This document shows, piece after piece, positions 1 to 5,899 of a stretch of 8,627 nucleotides of DNA. Both the position numbers and the translations under genes were made by a program. Below the pieces are notes generated by a model. That model was given only the letters and a program-made list of their open reading frames with translations, ran no database searches and was not told the DNA's origin. Source of the DNA: Opitutales bacterium (GTDB taxonomy: Bacteria > Verrucomicrobiota > Verrucomicrobiae > Opitutales > CAG-312); NCBI GenBank assembly GCA_017623955.1, contig JAGAOA010000056.1:1-8627 (forward strand). Reading direction: 5' to 3'. Numbering within the stretch: position 1 is the stretch's first letter; each line of letters opens with the position of its first letter.

Positions 1-2
1 CA

Positions 3-179
3 AATGAAGCCCACACTCGTCATACAATGAATCCAGTTGAAGTTGTTATTTACGGCAAAGGCTTAGAAGGCTTAAAACTCAGAGAAGGCGGCAACTTAGG
101 CGACATTGCGCCAACTGTACTTCAACTGATGGGCTTAAAACCACCAGCTGAAATGACTGGTAAATCTCTCATCATCTAA
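3..179 (+). CDS. gpmI: 2,3-bisphosphoglycerate-independent phosphoglycerate mutase, C-terminal fragment
   Basis: Only the last 58 codons are present; the gene runs off the left edge. The enzyme interconverts 3- and 2-phosphoglycerate in cytosolic glycolysis and is a Mn-dependent member of the alkaline phosphatase superfamily. The visible peptide begins [12 protein letters not shown], matching the family's HTxHTxNPV segment, whose second histidine (visible residue 7) is a metal ligand. It then continues [19 protein letters not shown] and ends [12 protein letters not shown], the standard GpmI C-terminus. The tail is therefore intact and ends normally at TAA. It is richer in GGC glycine codons than its neighbours, as expected for a highly expressed glycolytic gene. 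An intrinsic terminator follows 31 nt after the stop, so it appears to end its transcription unit. Confidence 0.93.
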   Translation, partial: NEAHTRHTMNPVEVVIYGKGLEGLKLREGGNLGDIAPTVLQLMGLKPPAEMTGKSLII

Positions 180-210
180 AAGGCGAGAAAAATTTTATTT
201 TGTAAAGATA

Positions 211-238
211 AAGGCGTTTCTACTGAAACGCCTTTTTT
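211..238 (+). terminator. Intrinsic terminator of gpmI
   Basis: A perfect 10-bp stem (211-220 AAGGCGTTTC with 225-234 GAAACGCCTT) closes a 4-nt TACT loop. The T run starts in the 3' arm at 233 and runs to 238. This is a canonical Rho-independent terminator for the rightward gpmI transcript. The A run preceding it in the other direction is short, so it should act mainly on the plus strand. Confidence 0.93.
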
Positions 239-325
239 GTATATAAAATTGCCTCAATGGAGTGTCCACTCATATTTTTTGGATACGCATCCAACTTATA
301 CTTGTCCTAATTATGTTAAAAAAAG
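239..325. other. Convergent gap between gpmI and queD, with a small hairpin
   Basis: These 87 nt separate two convergent genes. One perfect 6-bp hairpin (TTGGAT 279-284, loop ACGC, ATCCAA 289-294) and a 4-bp hairpin (GAGT 260-263 / ACTC 268-271) are visible. Neither is followed by a T run on either strand, so neither is a convincing terminator for queD. A T7 run on the minus strand lies directly after the queD stop but has no stem in front of it. I see no gene here. Confidence 0.5.
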
Positions 326-754
326 TTAGATAGAATATGTAGCTGTATTTTTTTTGTCTTCGCTCACATCTACCGACACAACCCATGCACGTCCATTTGT
401 GTTTTCTTTTACTAGTTTATTAAAAACTTCAAAAAAATACTTTGCTAATCCTTCACACGAACATTCTGGAACAAAATGAACTTTCCAAGCTTCTGGAACG
501 CTTTCAATTATTTTTTCAGCCAATGGATCGGAATCTGAAAACACACAAGCGTGGTCAAGGTATTCATCTATCCATTTTTTTATGAATTTAACCTTTCCAA
601 AATCTACAACAAAACCATTTTCATCAGTTTGAGAACATGCAAAGGTAACAGATATGTCCCAATTATGACCATGAACAAAAGAACAATGTCCATCATGGAG
701 ATGTTGCCTATGTGCAAATGGAATATCAAAATAAGTTTTTTTACATGTTAACAT
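326..754 (-). CDS. queD: 6-carboxy-5,6,7,8-tetrahydropterin synthase (QueD/PTPS family)
   Basis: 142 aa. QueD converts 7,8-dihydroneopterin triphosphate to 6-carboxytetrahydropterin, the second step toward preQ0 and queuosine. The zinc ligands are H15 (in FAHRQH) and H28/H30 (in VHGHNW). The catalytic Cys is C24, just before the HGH motif, and the Asp-His pair is D67-H68 in LDHAC. E101 (in CSCEGLAKYFFE) replaces the PTSEN segment of many QueDs, and E132 in SEDKKNTATY matches the late pterin-anchoring Glu. The presence of C24 favours QueD over eukaryote-type PTPS. The start ATG overlaps the end of the M20 peptidase gene by 7 nt (ATGTTAA), and an AAAGG lies about 8-9 nt upstream, so it is the last gene of a coupled leftward operon. 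FolE2, which makes its substrate, is at the other end of this window. Confidence 0.92.
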   Translation of the reverse strand: MLTCKKTYFDIPFAHRQHLHDGHCSFVHGHNWDISVTFACSQTDENGFVVDFGKVKFIKKWIDEYLDHACVFSDSDPLAEKIIESVPEAWKVHFVPECSCEGLAKYFFEVFNKLVKENTNGRAWVVSVDVSEDKKNTATYSI

Positions 755-2127
755 TTTACAAGCCTTTCAAAAAATTTACAGTAGTATGACGATGCTTTAC
801 TTATTGTTGCAAGATTAAAACTTTCATTAGGAGCATGTAAATTATCTTCTGGATTAAATAGACCAACCATTATGCAATCAAGCCCAGTGAATCTTTTAAT
901 GTCTGAAATCAATGGAATACTTGCCCCCTCACGCAAAAATAACGGCTTATTGCCAAATACTTCTGTGATACATTCTTCAACCGCATCAAAAGCCATTGCT
1001 ATTTTCTTACCTTTGTCGGAATCACCTTTTGCTTTTGGATTTACAAAATATCCATCACCATTTGCATTGTATTCAATAAAATCGACATCAATCTGCGGTG
1101 GCGTTCTAGCAATTATAGCATTTTTTACGAGCTGTAATATCGACTCGGTATTTTGAGGAGGAACAGTGCGTACAGAAATCTTGCAAAAGCATTCAGCCGC
1201 TATAACCGACTTAGACCCTTCGCCTTGATAACCACCACCGATACCAGTAAATTCAAGTGTTGGCAAAACACGACCAGCCAAAGCTGGCTCTACATCGCCT
1301 TGCTTATATAAAGATTTCACTCCTAAAAGTTTTTTAATACTATCGGCGTTGAATGGCGATTTTTCTATTTCAGCTTTCTCCCAATCTTCAATCGGAGCAA
1401 TACCATCGTAAAAGTGTTCGATATTAACTAAGCCATCTGAATTGTGTAAACTAGCACAAACTTCACTCATAGCCTGTATTGGATTATAAATCATACCGCC
1501 AAACATACCTGAATGAACGTCAGTCTTAGCCCCCTTGAATATCACATCTAGAGAACCAGTTCCACGCAAACCAGTAGTAACAACAATCTGTTCGAGAGAT
1601 GGACTAGAAGTGTCGCTCAAAATCATAAAATCATAGTCAGCAATCAACTGAGCATTTTCCTTTATAAATTTGGTCATACTAGGGCTTCCAATTTCTTCCT
1701 CTCCTTCAACGATGATACCAAATTCAATAGGAGCATTAGGATTTTTATCTAAAAATTCAACAACTCCCGAAAGTAAACATGAAAACGGACCTTTGTTATC
1801 GGCAGTACCCCTACCAAAAATTCTATCGTTTTTAATTATAGGCTCAAATGGAGGAGTCGACCATTTCTCGAGTGGTTCAGGAGGTTGAACATCGTAGTGA
1901 CCATAACAAAGAATTTTAAGTTTTGTTTCATTGGCTTTTGATTTTCTAGTTGCAAAAACTATAGGATGCAAATCAGTGTTTATTACATTGCTTTCAAAAC
2001 CCAGTTCAATGAATTTTTTGTTTAGAACATTGGCACATTCTGTGACATCTTTTGTATGAGCAGAACTAGCCGAAATACTAGGAATTTTTACAAGTTCAGA
2101 AATTAAATTTATGGTGTCTAGTTTCAT
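748..2127 (-). CDS. M20 family dipeptidase (CNDP-type metallopeptidase)
   Basis: 459 aa from the ATG at 2127. A TTG one codon upstream (2130) is also in frame, but an AAGG lies 7 nt before the ATG and only 4 nt before the TTG, and the ATG gives a TGATG stop-start coupling with the gene before. Predicted cytosolic di-zinc dipeptidase. Visible residues: metal ligand H77 in YGHYDVQ with D79; bridging D110 in GRGTADNKGP; general base and ligand E144/E145 in EGEEEIGS; ligand D172 in LSD; H205 in the lid/dimerisation domain (VHSGMFGG); R399 in the REGAS loop; final ligand H431 in NLHAPNE. All expected ligands are present and the length is normal for the CN2/DapE-like dipeptidase branch. The exact peptide substrate cannot be read from sequence. 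It is the middle gene of the membrane protein-M20-queD operon. Confidence 0.9.
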   Translation of the reverse strand: MKLDTINLISELVKIPSISASSAHTKDVTECANVLNKKFIELGFESNVINTDLHPIVFATRKSKANETKLKILCYGHYDVQPPEPLEKWSTPPFEPIIKNDRIFGRGTADNKGPFSCLLSGVVEFLDKNPNAPIEFGIIVEGEEEIGSPSMTKFIKENAQLIADYDFMILSDTSSPSLEQIVVTTGLRGTGSLDVIFKGAKTDVHSGMFGGMIYNPIQAMSEVCASLHNSDGLVNIEHFYDGIAPIEDWEKAEIEKSPFNADSIKKLLGVKSLYKQGDVEPALAGRVLPTLEFTGIGGGYQGEGSKSVIAAECFCKISVRTVPPQNTESILQLVKNAIIARTPPQIDVDFIEYNANGDGYFVNPKAKGDSDKGKKIAMAFDAVEECITEVFGNKPLFLREGASIPLISDIKRFTGLDCIMVGLFNPEDNLHAPNESFNLATISKASSYYCKFFERLVKC

Positions 2128-2489
2128 CAAAATACCTTTTTATAAATCATAAAAAATACTAAAACGTGTCCACCAAGAAAAGCAATCCATAAAAATATAG
2201 ATTTTTTTAAAGACAGCATAAAAACAAATTTTAGTAGTAACAATGAAACAAAAACGGCAATATAAAACAATATTTCTCTAATATCATTTGAAACGTTAAA
2301 GAACATCGGCACAACCCATATCAAAGCAGATGTCCATAAGGAATACGCATAAGAGCGCTCAAACATTCGCATATCTTTTGAACGTAATAATACCGCAAAT
2401 AATAGAGTTCCCACCAATATTGCAGATATAAACGCACAAGCAAAGTGTCCGCCAAGTTTTAAATCAGAGTAGAAAGGCAACCAGTCCAT
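2127..2489 (-). CDS. Small four-helix membrane protein of unknown function
   Basis: 120 aa, not recognised. Four hydrophobic stretches are visible (about residues 14-35, 48-65, 71-92 and 97-115), joined by short basic or polar loops such as RSKDMRMFER and LSLKKS, and it ends in KKVF. There is no signal peptide and no catalytic motif that I recognise. Its TGA overlaps the ATG of the M20 peptidase by one base (TGATG), so the two are probably translationally coupled. No Shine-Dalgarno is seen; instead a T-rich tract and a terminator-like hairpin (2503-2560) lie directly upstream on the coding strand. The strong hydrophobicity and the conserved-looking overlap argue that it is a real gene. It could assist peptide uptake or membrane anchoring for the peptidase, but only position suggests that. 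Confidence 0.72.
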   Translation of the reverse strand: MDWLPFYSDLKLGGHFACAFISAILVGTLLFAVLLRSKDMRMFERSYAYSLWTSALIWVVPMFFNVSNDIREILFYIAVFVSLLLLKFVFMLSLKKSIFLWIAFLGGHVLVFFMIYKKVF

Positions 2490-2502
2490 AATGTATTTTT
2501 AG

Positions 2503-2560
2503 AAAAAAAATGAGGAAATTACGACCTAGAAAACAACAAATATAAAATCGACAATTTCCT
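2503..2560 (-). promoter_or_regulatory. Terminator-like or attenuator-like hairpin upstream of the membrane protein-M20-queD operon
   Basis: Read on the minus strand, AGGAAATT (2560-2553) pairs perfectly with AATTTCCT (2520-2513). The 32-nt loop can form a further 3-bp CGA/TCG helix (2550-2548 with 2524-2522). The 3' arm is followed within two bases by eight T residues (2510-2503), and the ORF start is 14 nt further on. The 8-bp, AT-rich stem and long loop make it a weak intrinsic terminator, but its place in the leader of an operon fits attenuation. A TACAAT hexamer (minus strand, 2569-2564) could instead be a -10 box, but it has no -35 partner, and transcription from it would begin inside the hairpin. 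Confidence 0.35.
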
Positions 2561-2593
2561 TGGATTGTAAAACCTATAAGAAAGAACAGTAGA

Positions 2594-2723
2594 AATAAAA
2601 GCGTTAGGTTGTGAACTAGATGGTGGCTTTGACGAATCGTTGCGATAGAAATGTGCAAAATGGCACATGACTATTGCAACGTATTCTATAAACGCCGTAT
2701 AGCTCCAACCAAACGCATTTATT
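2594..2723. ncRNA. Long interrupted hairpin with central bubble: candidate structured RNA or extended terminator
   Basis: A 130-nt stretch between two leftward genes folds end to end. Closing stem: AATAAA 2594-2599 / TTTATT 2718-2723, GCGTT 2601-2605 / AACGC 2712-2716, GGTTG 2607-2611 / CAACC 2706-2710, and GAACTA 2613-2618 / TAGCTC 2700-2705 with one A-C mismatch. A two-sided bubble follows (2619-2633 against 2687-2699). The apical stem is 15 bp with one bulged T (2634-2648 / 2671-2686, one G-T wobble), then a 2x2 loop and a 6-bp tip (ATGTGC 2651-2656 / GCACAT 2663-2668). The overlap with the lipoprotein stop and the T-rich minus-strand continuation (TTTTATTTCT) favour the minus strand, as a 3'-end terminator or sRNA. 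The shape resembles 6S RNA but is shorter and I see no sequence match. A palindromic repeat element is the alternative; no second copy or target duplication is visible. Confidence 0.45.
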
Positions 2724-3120
2724 GGTATGCTTTCATATTATTAAGAATAGCCTTGAATAGACGTTGACATGTAACTAAATCGTCTTCTCCATAACTAATC
2801 GTTACATTCACAACCTCTGGCTTCTTAGCATCAACCTTCAAATTCACTACAATTTGTACATCTCTAACCGCTCTAGCATAAATAAACCATTCGTTGTCCT
2901 TAGGAATTTGACCAGCTCTAAAGAACTTCATATCACGTTCCAATGCCAAATTAGTAGCCTTAAAAACATTCGCCAAACTTCCAGTAATTTTTCCCGAAAA
3001 ATCATGAGTTATATCATCGTAAACAGCAACTGGATTATCAGGAGAATCAACCATAACCTTAGTTATGCAACCACATAACATAAAAGTAACAACAAATAAA
3101 CTAAGCATTAATTTTTTCAT
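2719..3120 (-). CDS. Lipoprotein, DUF3568-like
   Basis: 133 aa from the ATG at 3120; an in-frame ATG two codons upstream (3126) would add Met-Cys. The inner start gives a textbook lipoprotein signal, MKKLMLSLFVVTFMLCGC, with lipobox LCGC and predicted lipidation at Cys18. Neither start has a Shine-Dalgarno, so the signal shape decides. The mature part starts ITKVMVDSPDNP, with Asp near the lipidated Cys, then an alpha/beta region. The segment AVYDDITHDFSGKITGSLAN, the later KATNLALE, and the terminal ISYGEDDLVTCQRLFKAIL resemble the small DUF3568 lipoprotein fold, in which a glycine-acidic turn precedes a last helix. The family has no assigned function. It is single, between the ABC gene (68 nt away) and the structured region that its stop codon overlaps. 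Confidence 0.75.
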   Translation of the reverse strand: MKKLMLSLFVVTFMLCGCITKVMVDSPDNPVAVYDDITHDFSGKITGSLANVFKATNLALERDMKFFRAGQIPKDNEWFIYARAVRDVQIVVNLKVDAKKPEVVNVTISYGEDDLVTCQRLFKAILNNMKAYQ

Positions 3121-3187
3121 ACACATTTATTTTTAATTCATTGTAGAATTTTGCAACATTTAATTTAAAAAATATGATATTTTTCGA

Positions 3188-3993
3188 CTATAACAGAGAC
3201 AAATTAAACATACCATTTTTATCTTTTAAAACTTTACATTTTGCGCCATACGCCTTAGTCAAATTTTTATCTGTAAGAACTTCATTTATCTCTCCAGATG
3301 CAAGTACCGCACCTTTTTTAAGATAATAGCATGAGTAAAGCTAGGTGGAATTTCTTCGAGATAATGAGTTGCCATTATGATTGCTGGAATTGTTTTTTTA
3401 CGTCCTAATTTATCTAGAAATCTAACAAAATTTCTGCGAGCAACAGGATCTAAAGCTGAACAAGGTTCATCTAAGAAAATCACATCAGGTTTAGTCATTA
3501 ACGACCTAGCAATCAATACCTTTTGACGTTCACCTTGAGATATAAACTTCCAACTTGAATCTATTAGATGTTCTATACCCATTTGCTTCATTTTTTCGTA
3601 AGCTTCCAAAATCAAATTTTTAGTTATTTTGCCCCAGAAATTAATCATTGCAAATTTACCACTAATGATAGTATCTACAACTTTTTCATCAGAGTTTATT
3701 TCACGATGCAAATGAGTTCCAATCAGTGCGATTTTTTCGCGAACTTTAGACCAATTATCCTTAGAATATTCGAAGCCTGAAACTCGCAATAAACATTCAT
3801 CGGGCATAGAGAAACCGCAAACTGCCGAAATCAACGAAGACTTCCCTGCTCCATTTGCACCAAGTAACACCCACCGTTGACCATTTTCAACAGTCAAAGA
3901 TATTCTATCTAAAATCTTTTCGCCCGACTCAAACGAGTACAGCGATAAATTTTGCATTTCTAAAATTTCTTTTGCCTTTTTAGCATTTTTCAT
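3188..3993 (-). CDS. ABC transporter ATP-binding protein (YlmA/ModF-like), needing a -1 frameshift for full length
   Basis: The 0 frame gives 235 aa ending at 3286. A -1 shift at 3313-3319 gives 268 aa ending at 3188. Cytosolic ATPase with Walker A GANGAGKS (residues 45-52), signature SQGER (152-156, degenerate LSGGQ), Walker B VIFLDE (171-176), D-loop SALD, and switch His210 in MATHYLEEIPPSFTH. The EEIPPxFTH segment is typical of the YlmA/ModF branch, whose role is unclear. The 0-frame tail after LKK (VRYLHLER) is unlike the family. The -1 frame continues LKK-GAVLASGEINEVLTDKN and then LTKAYGAKCKV, precisely the family C-terminus, for 41 residues. The shift lies inside a run of six A. No permease or binding protein is adjacent. 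The start is 17 bp from divergent maf with no Shine-Dalgarno; Met13 is a possible alternative. Confidence 0.87.
3313..3319 (-). promoter_or_regulatory. Slippery heptamer A AAA AAG: candidate -1 frameshift site
   Basis: In the 0 frame of the ABC gene the codons read TTA AAA AAG GTG, placing A AAA AAG in the X XXY YYZ phase of the dnaX-type slippery sequence. Slipping back one base reads the next codon as GGT and opens the 41-codon family-like tail; without slippage a TAA follows at 3288-3286. Seven nt after the heptamer a weak 7-bp stem with a bulged G can form (ACTT 3305-3302 + CAT 3300-3298 with ATG 3285-3283 + AAGT 3282-3279). No upstream Shine-Dalgarno-like stimulator is seen. A missing A in the homopolymer would look the same. 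Confidence 0.45.
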
Positions 3994-4010
3994 ATTAGCT
4001 AGATACTTTT

Positions 4011-4595
4011 ATGAACAAAAATATAAACATCAACAAAATAATATTAGCATCAGCATCGCCTCGTAGAAAACAGTTGATGCAAGAAGCTAATATATCTTTT
4101 GAGATAATTGTATCGACAGCCGATGAAGTAGATAATTTACCACCTAGAGAGTTGGTATCAGAAAATGCACGCATAAAGGCAGAAGAAGTTTCAAAAAGAA
4201 ACCCACAACGCCTTGTTTTAGGAGCTGATACTATTGTTGCATTCAACAATAAAGTTTTTGGAAAACCAAGAGACATAAACGAAGCAATAGAAATGTTATC
4301 TACATTACAAGGCAACACGCATTCTGTATATACAGCGGTATGCTTGGCAAAAACGACAGAAAAAGGAACGCTATACTATTGCGATGTACAAAAATCTGAT
4401 GTTCAATTTAAAAGTCTTTCTTTAAACGAAATAAAAAATTATATAAACTGTGTAAATGTCTTAGATAAGGCAGGTGCGTACGCAGCCCAAGAATACGGAG
4501 AAATGATTATTGAAAAAATCGAAGGAGATTTCGACAATGTAATGGGCTTACCTATGACATTGGTAAAAAAGATGCTCGACACTGTAAAAATTTAG
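4011..4595 (+). CDS. maf: Maf-family nucleoside triphosphate pyrophosphatase (dTTP/UTP-type)
   Basis: 194 aa, normal family length. Maf proteins hydrolyse non-canonical or excess nucleoside triphosphates to the monophosphate and pyrophosphate in the cytosol. The phosphate-binding start ILASASPRRKQLM (residues 11-23) is intact. The catalytic Asp is D73 in VLGADTIV, K85 lies in the GKP motif, and SVYTAVCL (105-112) is the conserved core strand. K153 and Q160 in DKAGAYAAQEYG, plus GDFDNVMGLPM near the end, match the YhdE-like dTTP/UTP branch rather than the YceF branch, so I favour that specificity. No Shine-Dalgarno precedes the ATG. The gene diverges from the ABC ATPase with only 17 bp between starts, and the TonB-like gene follows after 37 bp. 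Confidence 0.93.
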   Translation: MNKNININKIILASASPRRKQLMQEANISFEIIVSTADEVDNLPPRELVSENARIKAEEVSKRNPQRLVLGADTIVAFNNKVFGKPRDINEAIEMLSTLQGNTHSVYTAVCLAKTTEKGTLYYCDVQKSDVQFKSLSLNEIKNYINCVNVLDKAGAYAAQEYGEMIIEKIEGDFDNVMGLPMTLVKKMLDTVKI

Positions 4596-4620
4596 AGCTA
4601 CCTTATCTAGATTTTATAAT
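4591..4620 (+). promoter_or_regulatory. Candidate promoter for the TonB-like gene cluster
   Basis: A perfect TATAAT lies at 4615-4620. The best -35 partner is TTTAGA at 4591-4596, which agrees with TTGACA at four of six positions over an 18-nt spacer and overlaps the maf stop codon. Transcription would start near 4627, about 6 nt before the ATG at 4633, giving a nearly leaderless mRNA and agreeing with the missing Shine-Dalgarno. In DNA this AT-rich a TATAAT also arises by chance. Confidence 0.4.
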
Positions 4621-4632
4621 TTGCATAATATA

Positions 4633-5898
4633 ATGCAGGAGAACTTCGACATTTTTAAGACATCAAAAACAGACGAAACAATTACAATAATTGTCTCGTT
4701 AGTCCTAGCTATAATTTTGCACATTCTCCTGATAAAGGTAATTCCTGCTAAATTTGATTTTGAGCAAAAGAAACAGACTCAAATGGCATTTGAAATTTTG
4801 CCTACTAAATTAAATCCCAAACGTCCAGAATTTGTTGAAGCAAATCCGTATGGAAATGAATTAAAGCCAACAAACAAAGTTCCAGTTTCATATAAGAATC
4901 AGACAGCCGCAGATGAAATTCCCGATAAACAATCAAAATCGTCTCGTCCATTTGTAAAAGGCGAAAATAAGAAGTACAAAAAAATAGTATCAGGAACTAG
5001 TGATAATTTAGATAAGCTAGACCCTTCTAGAATAATTAGAGTCCTAGAACGTCCGCTCACTGAACATACTAGACAACAACAGAAAAAAACTACGTCAAAC
5101 AAAGTAACATTGCAACAAACTCAGAAAACTACTACACAAGTAGAAAAATCGCAAACTAAGCAACAAATAAACAATATAAAAATATTGCAGACAAAAAAAT
5201 CATCAAAAGAACATTCAAAAGATACAGAAAGCAAAGAATTAAACCAAACATCTAAGAACGTCGTAAGAGTTGATAAAATTGACGCCATCAGAAGTGAAAG
5301 TTCATCAAATTCTATAATAATTCCTAAAGTAGAAGAAAACAAAAAATCTACAACAACAAAACAATCTAGTAAAATTTCTGTAAAAACTACATCATCAAAA
5401 AATATAATAAAAGACAAACAGCTACACCTAGAAGAAAAGCCTCTAGCATCTCAAACATCTGTTATGCCTGCAACGGCAGATATTCCAAAACCGAAAGCAC
5501 GACCTCGTCTTAGTATGAAAATTCCAGCAGGTCCATTGATGAATAATAATGCCGCTGCATCAAGAGCTGGAGTAGTTTCAATAGATTCAAAATTTAGCGA
5601 ATTTGGTGCATATCAACAACGTATGATAGAAGCTATATCACGACAGTGGAATTTGTTGGGTTCCAAATATGATTTATCATCAGAATATGGATCCTTTGTG
5701 GTGATAGAATTTTCACTAAATACAGAAGGAGAATTAGTAAATTTCAGAATTGTAACAACTACATCTACAAATATTGGAAAAGGACTTTGCGAGCAATCAA
5801 TTCTCTCCACTGCTCCATACGGAGTATGGACACAAGAAATGGTAAATACTCTTGGTCAACAACCACAACAAGTAAGAATTCAATTTAATTACAGATAA
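4633..5898 (+). CDS. TonB/TolA-like envelope-spanning protein
   Basis: 421 aa from the ATG at 4633; an in-frame TTG at 4621 would add four residues but is less likely. The layout is that of TonB or TolA: a short cytoplasmic N-terminus, one membrane anchor (about 17-37), a long low-complexity periplasmic stretch (about 95-290) rich in Lys, Ser, Thr and Gln, and a C-terminal globular domain (about 320-421). That domain has the expected plan: helix YQQRMIEAISRQWN, strand FVVIEFSLNTEGELVNFRIV, a later conserved-type AP (SILSTAPYGVW), and a last strand VRIQFNYR. The linker is not the proline-rich EP/KP repeat of classical TonB, so a TolA-like or generic TonB_2 protein is as likely. No exbB/exbD or tolQ/tolR is nearby. 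The stop is one base before the next start. Confidence 0.77.
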   Translation: MQENFDIFKTSKTDETITIIVSLVLAIILHILLIKVIPAKFDFEQKKQTQMAFEILPTKLNPKRPEFVEANPYGNELKPTNKVPVSYKNQTAADEIPDKQSKSSRPFVKGENKKYKKIVSGTSDNLDKLDPSRIIRVLERPLTEHTRQQQKKTTSNKVTLQQTQKTTTQVEKSQTKQQINNIKILQTKKSSKEHSKDTESKELNQTSKNVVRVDKIDAIRSESSSNSIIIPKVEENKKSTTTKQSSKISVKTTSSKNIIKDKQLHLEEKPLASQTSVMPATADIPKPKARPRLSMKIPAGPLMNNNAAASRAGVVSIDSKFSEFGAYQQRMIEAISRQWNLLGSKYDLSSEYGSFVVIEFSLNTEGELVNFRIVTTTSTNIGKGLCEQSILSTAPYGVWTQEMVNTLGQQPQQVRIQFNYR

Positions 5899-5899
5899 T

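Noticed and set aside
279..294. 6-bp hairpin as the queD terminator
   Set aside because: On the minus strand it is followed by an A run, not a T run, so it lacks the terminator signature.
2128..2130. TTG as the start of the M20 peptidase
   Set aside because: The adjacent ATG (2127) has better spacing from AAGG and forms the TGATG junction; the difference is one residue.
2464..2658. A 64-codon minus-strand open frame in the spacer upstream of the small membrane protein
   Set aside because: It spans one arm of the 130-nt hairpin and the T-rich attenuator-like hairpin, overlaps the start of the next gene out of frame, and its hydrophobic composition is what T-rich DNA gives when translated. 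No ribosome binding site.
2594..2723. tRNA, tmRNA or SRP RNA as the identity of the hairpin region
   Set aside because: No cloverleaf, no T-loop or CCA end, no GGAA-type SRP tetraloop and no tmRNA tag frame could be found on either strand.
3995..4318. A 107-codon minus-strand frame opposite the start of maf
   Set aside because: It lies wholly against conserved Maf motifs (ASASPRR, GADTIV), which fix the coding strand as plus.
4621..4632. TTG at 4621 as the start of the TonB-like gene
   Set aside because: An ATG lies four codons downstream, and the TTG is too close to the TATAAT box to be in a likely transcript.
4899..5417. Two minus-strand open frames opposite the TonB-like linker
   Set aside because: They are rich in Phe, Val, Asp and Cys, the antisense image of the A-rich Lys/Ser/Thr/Gln linker codons. 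The plus-strand protein has a coherent architecture.
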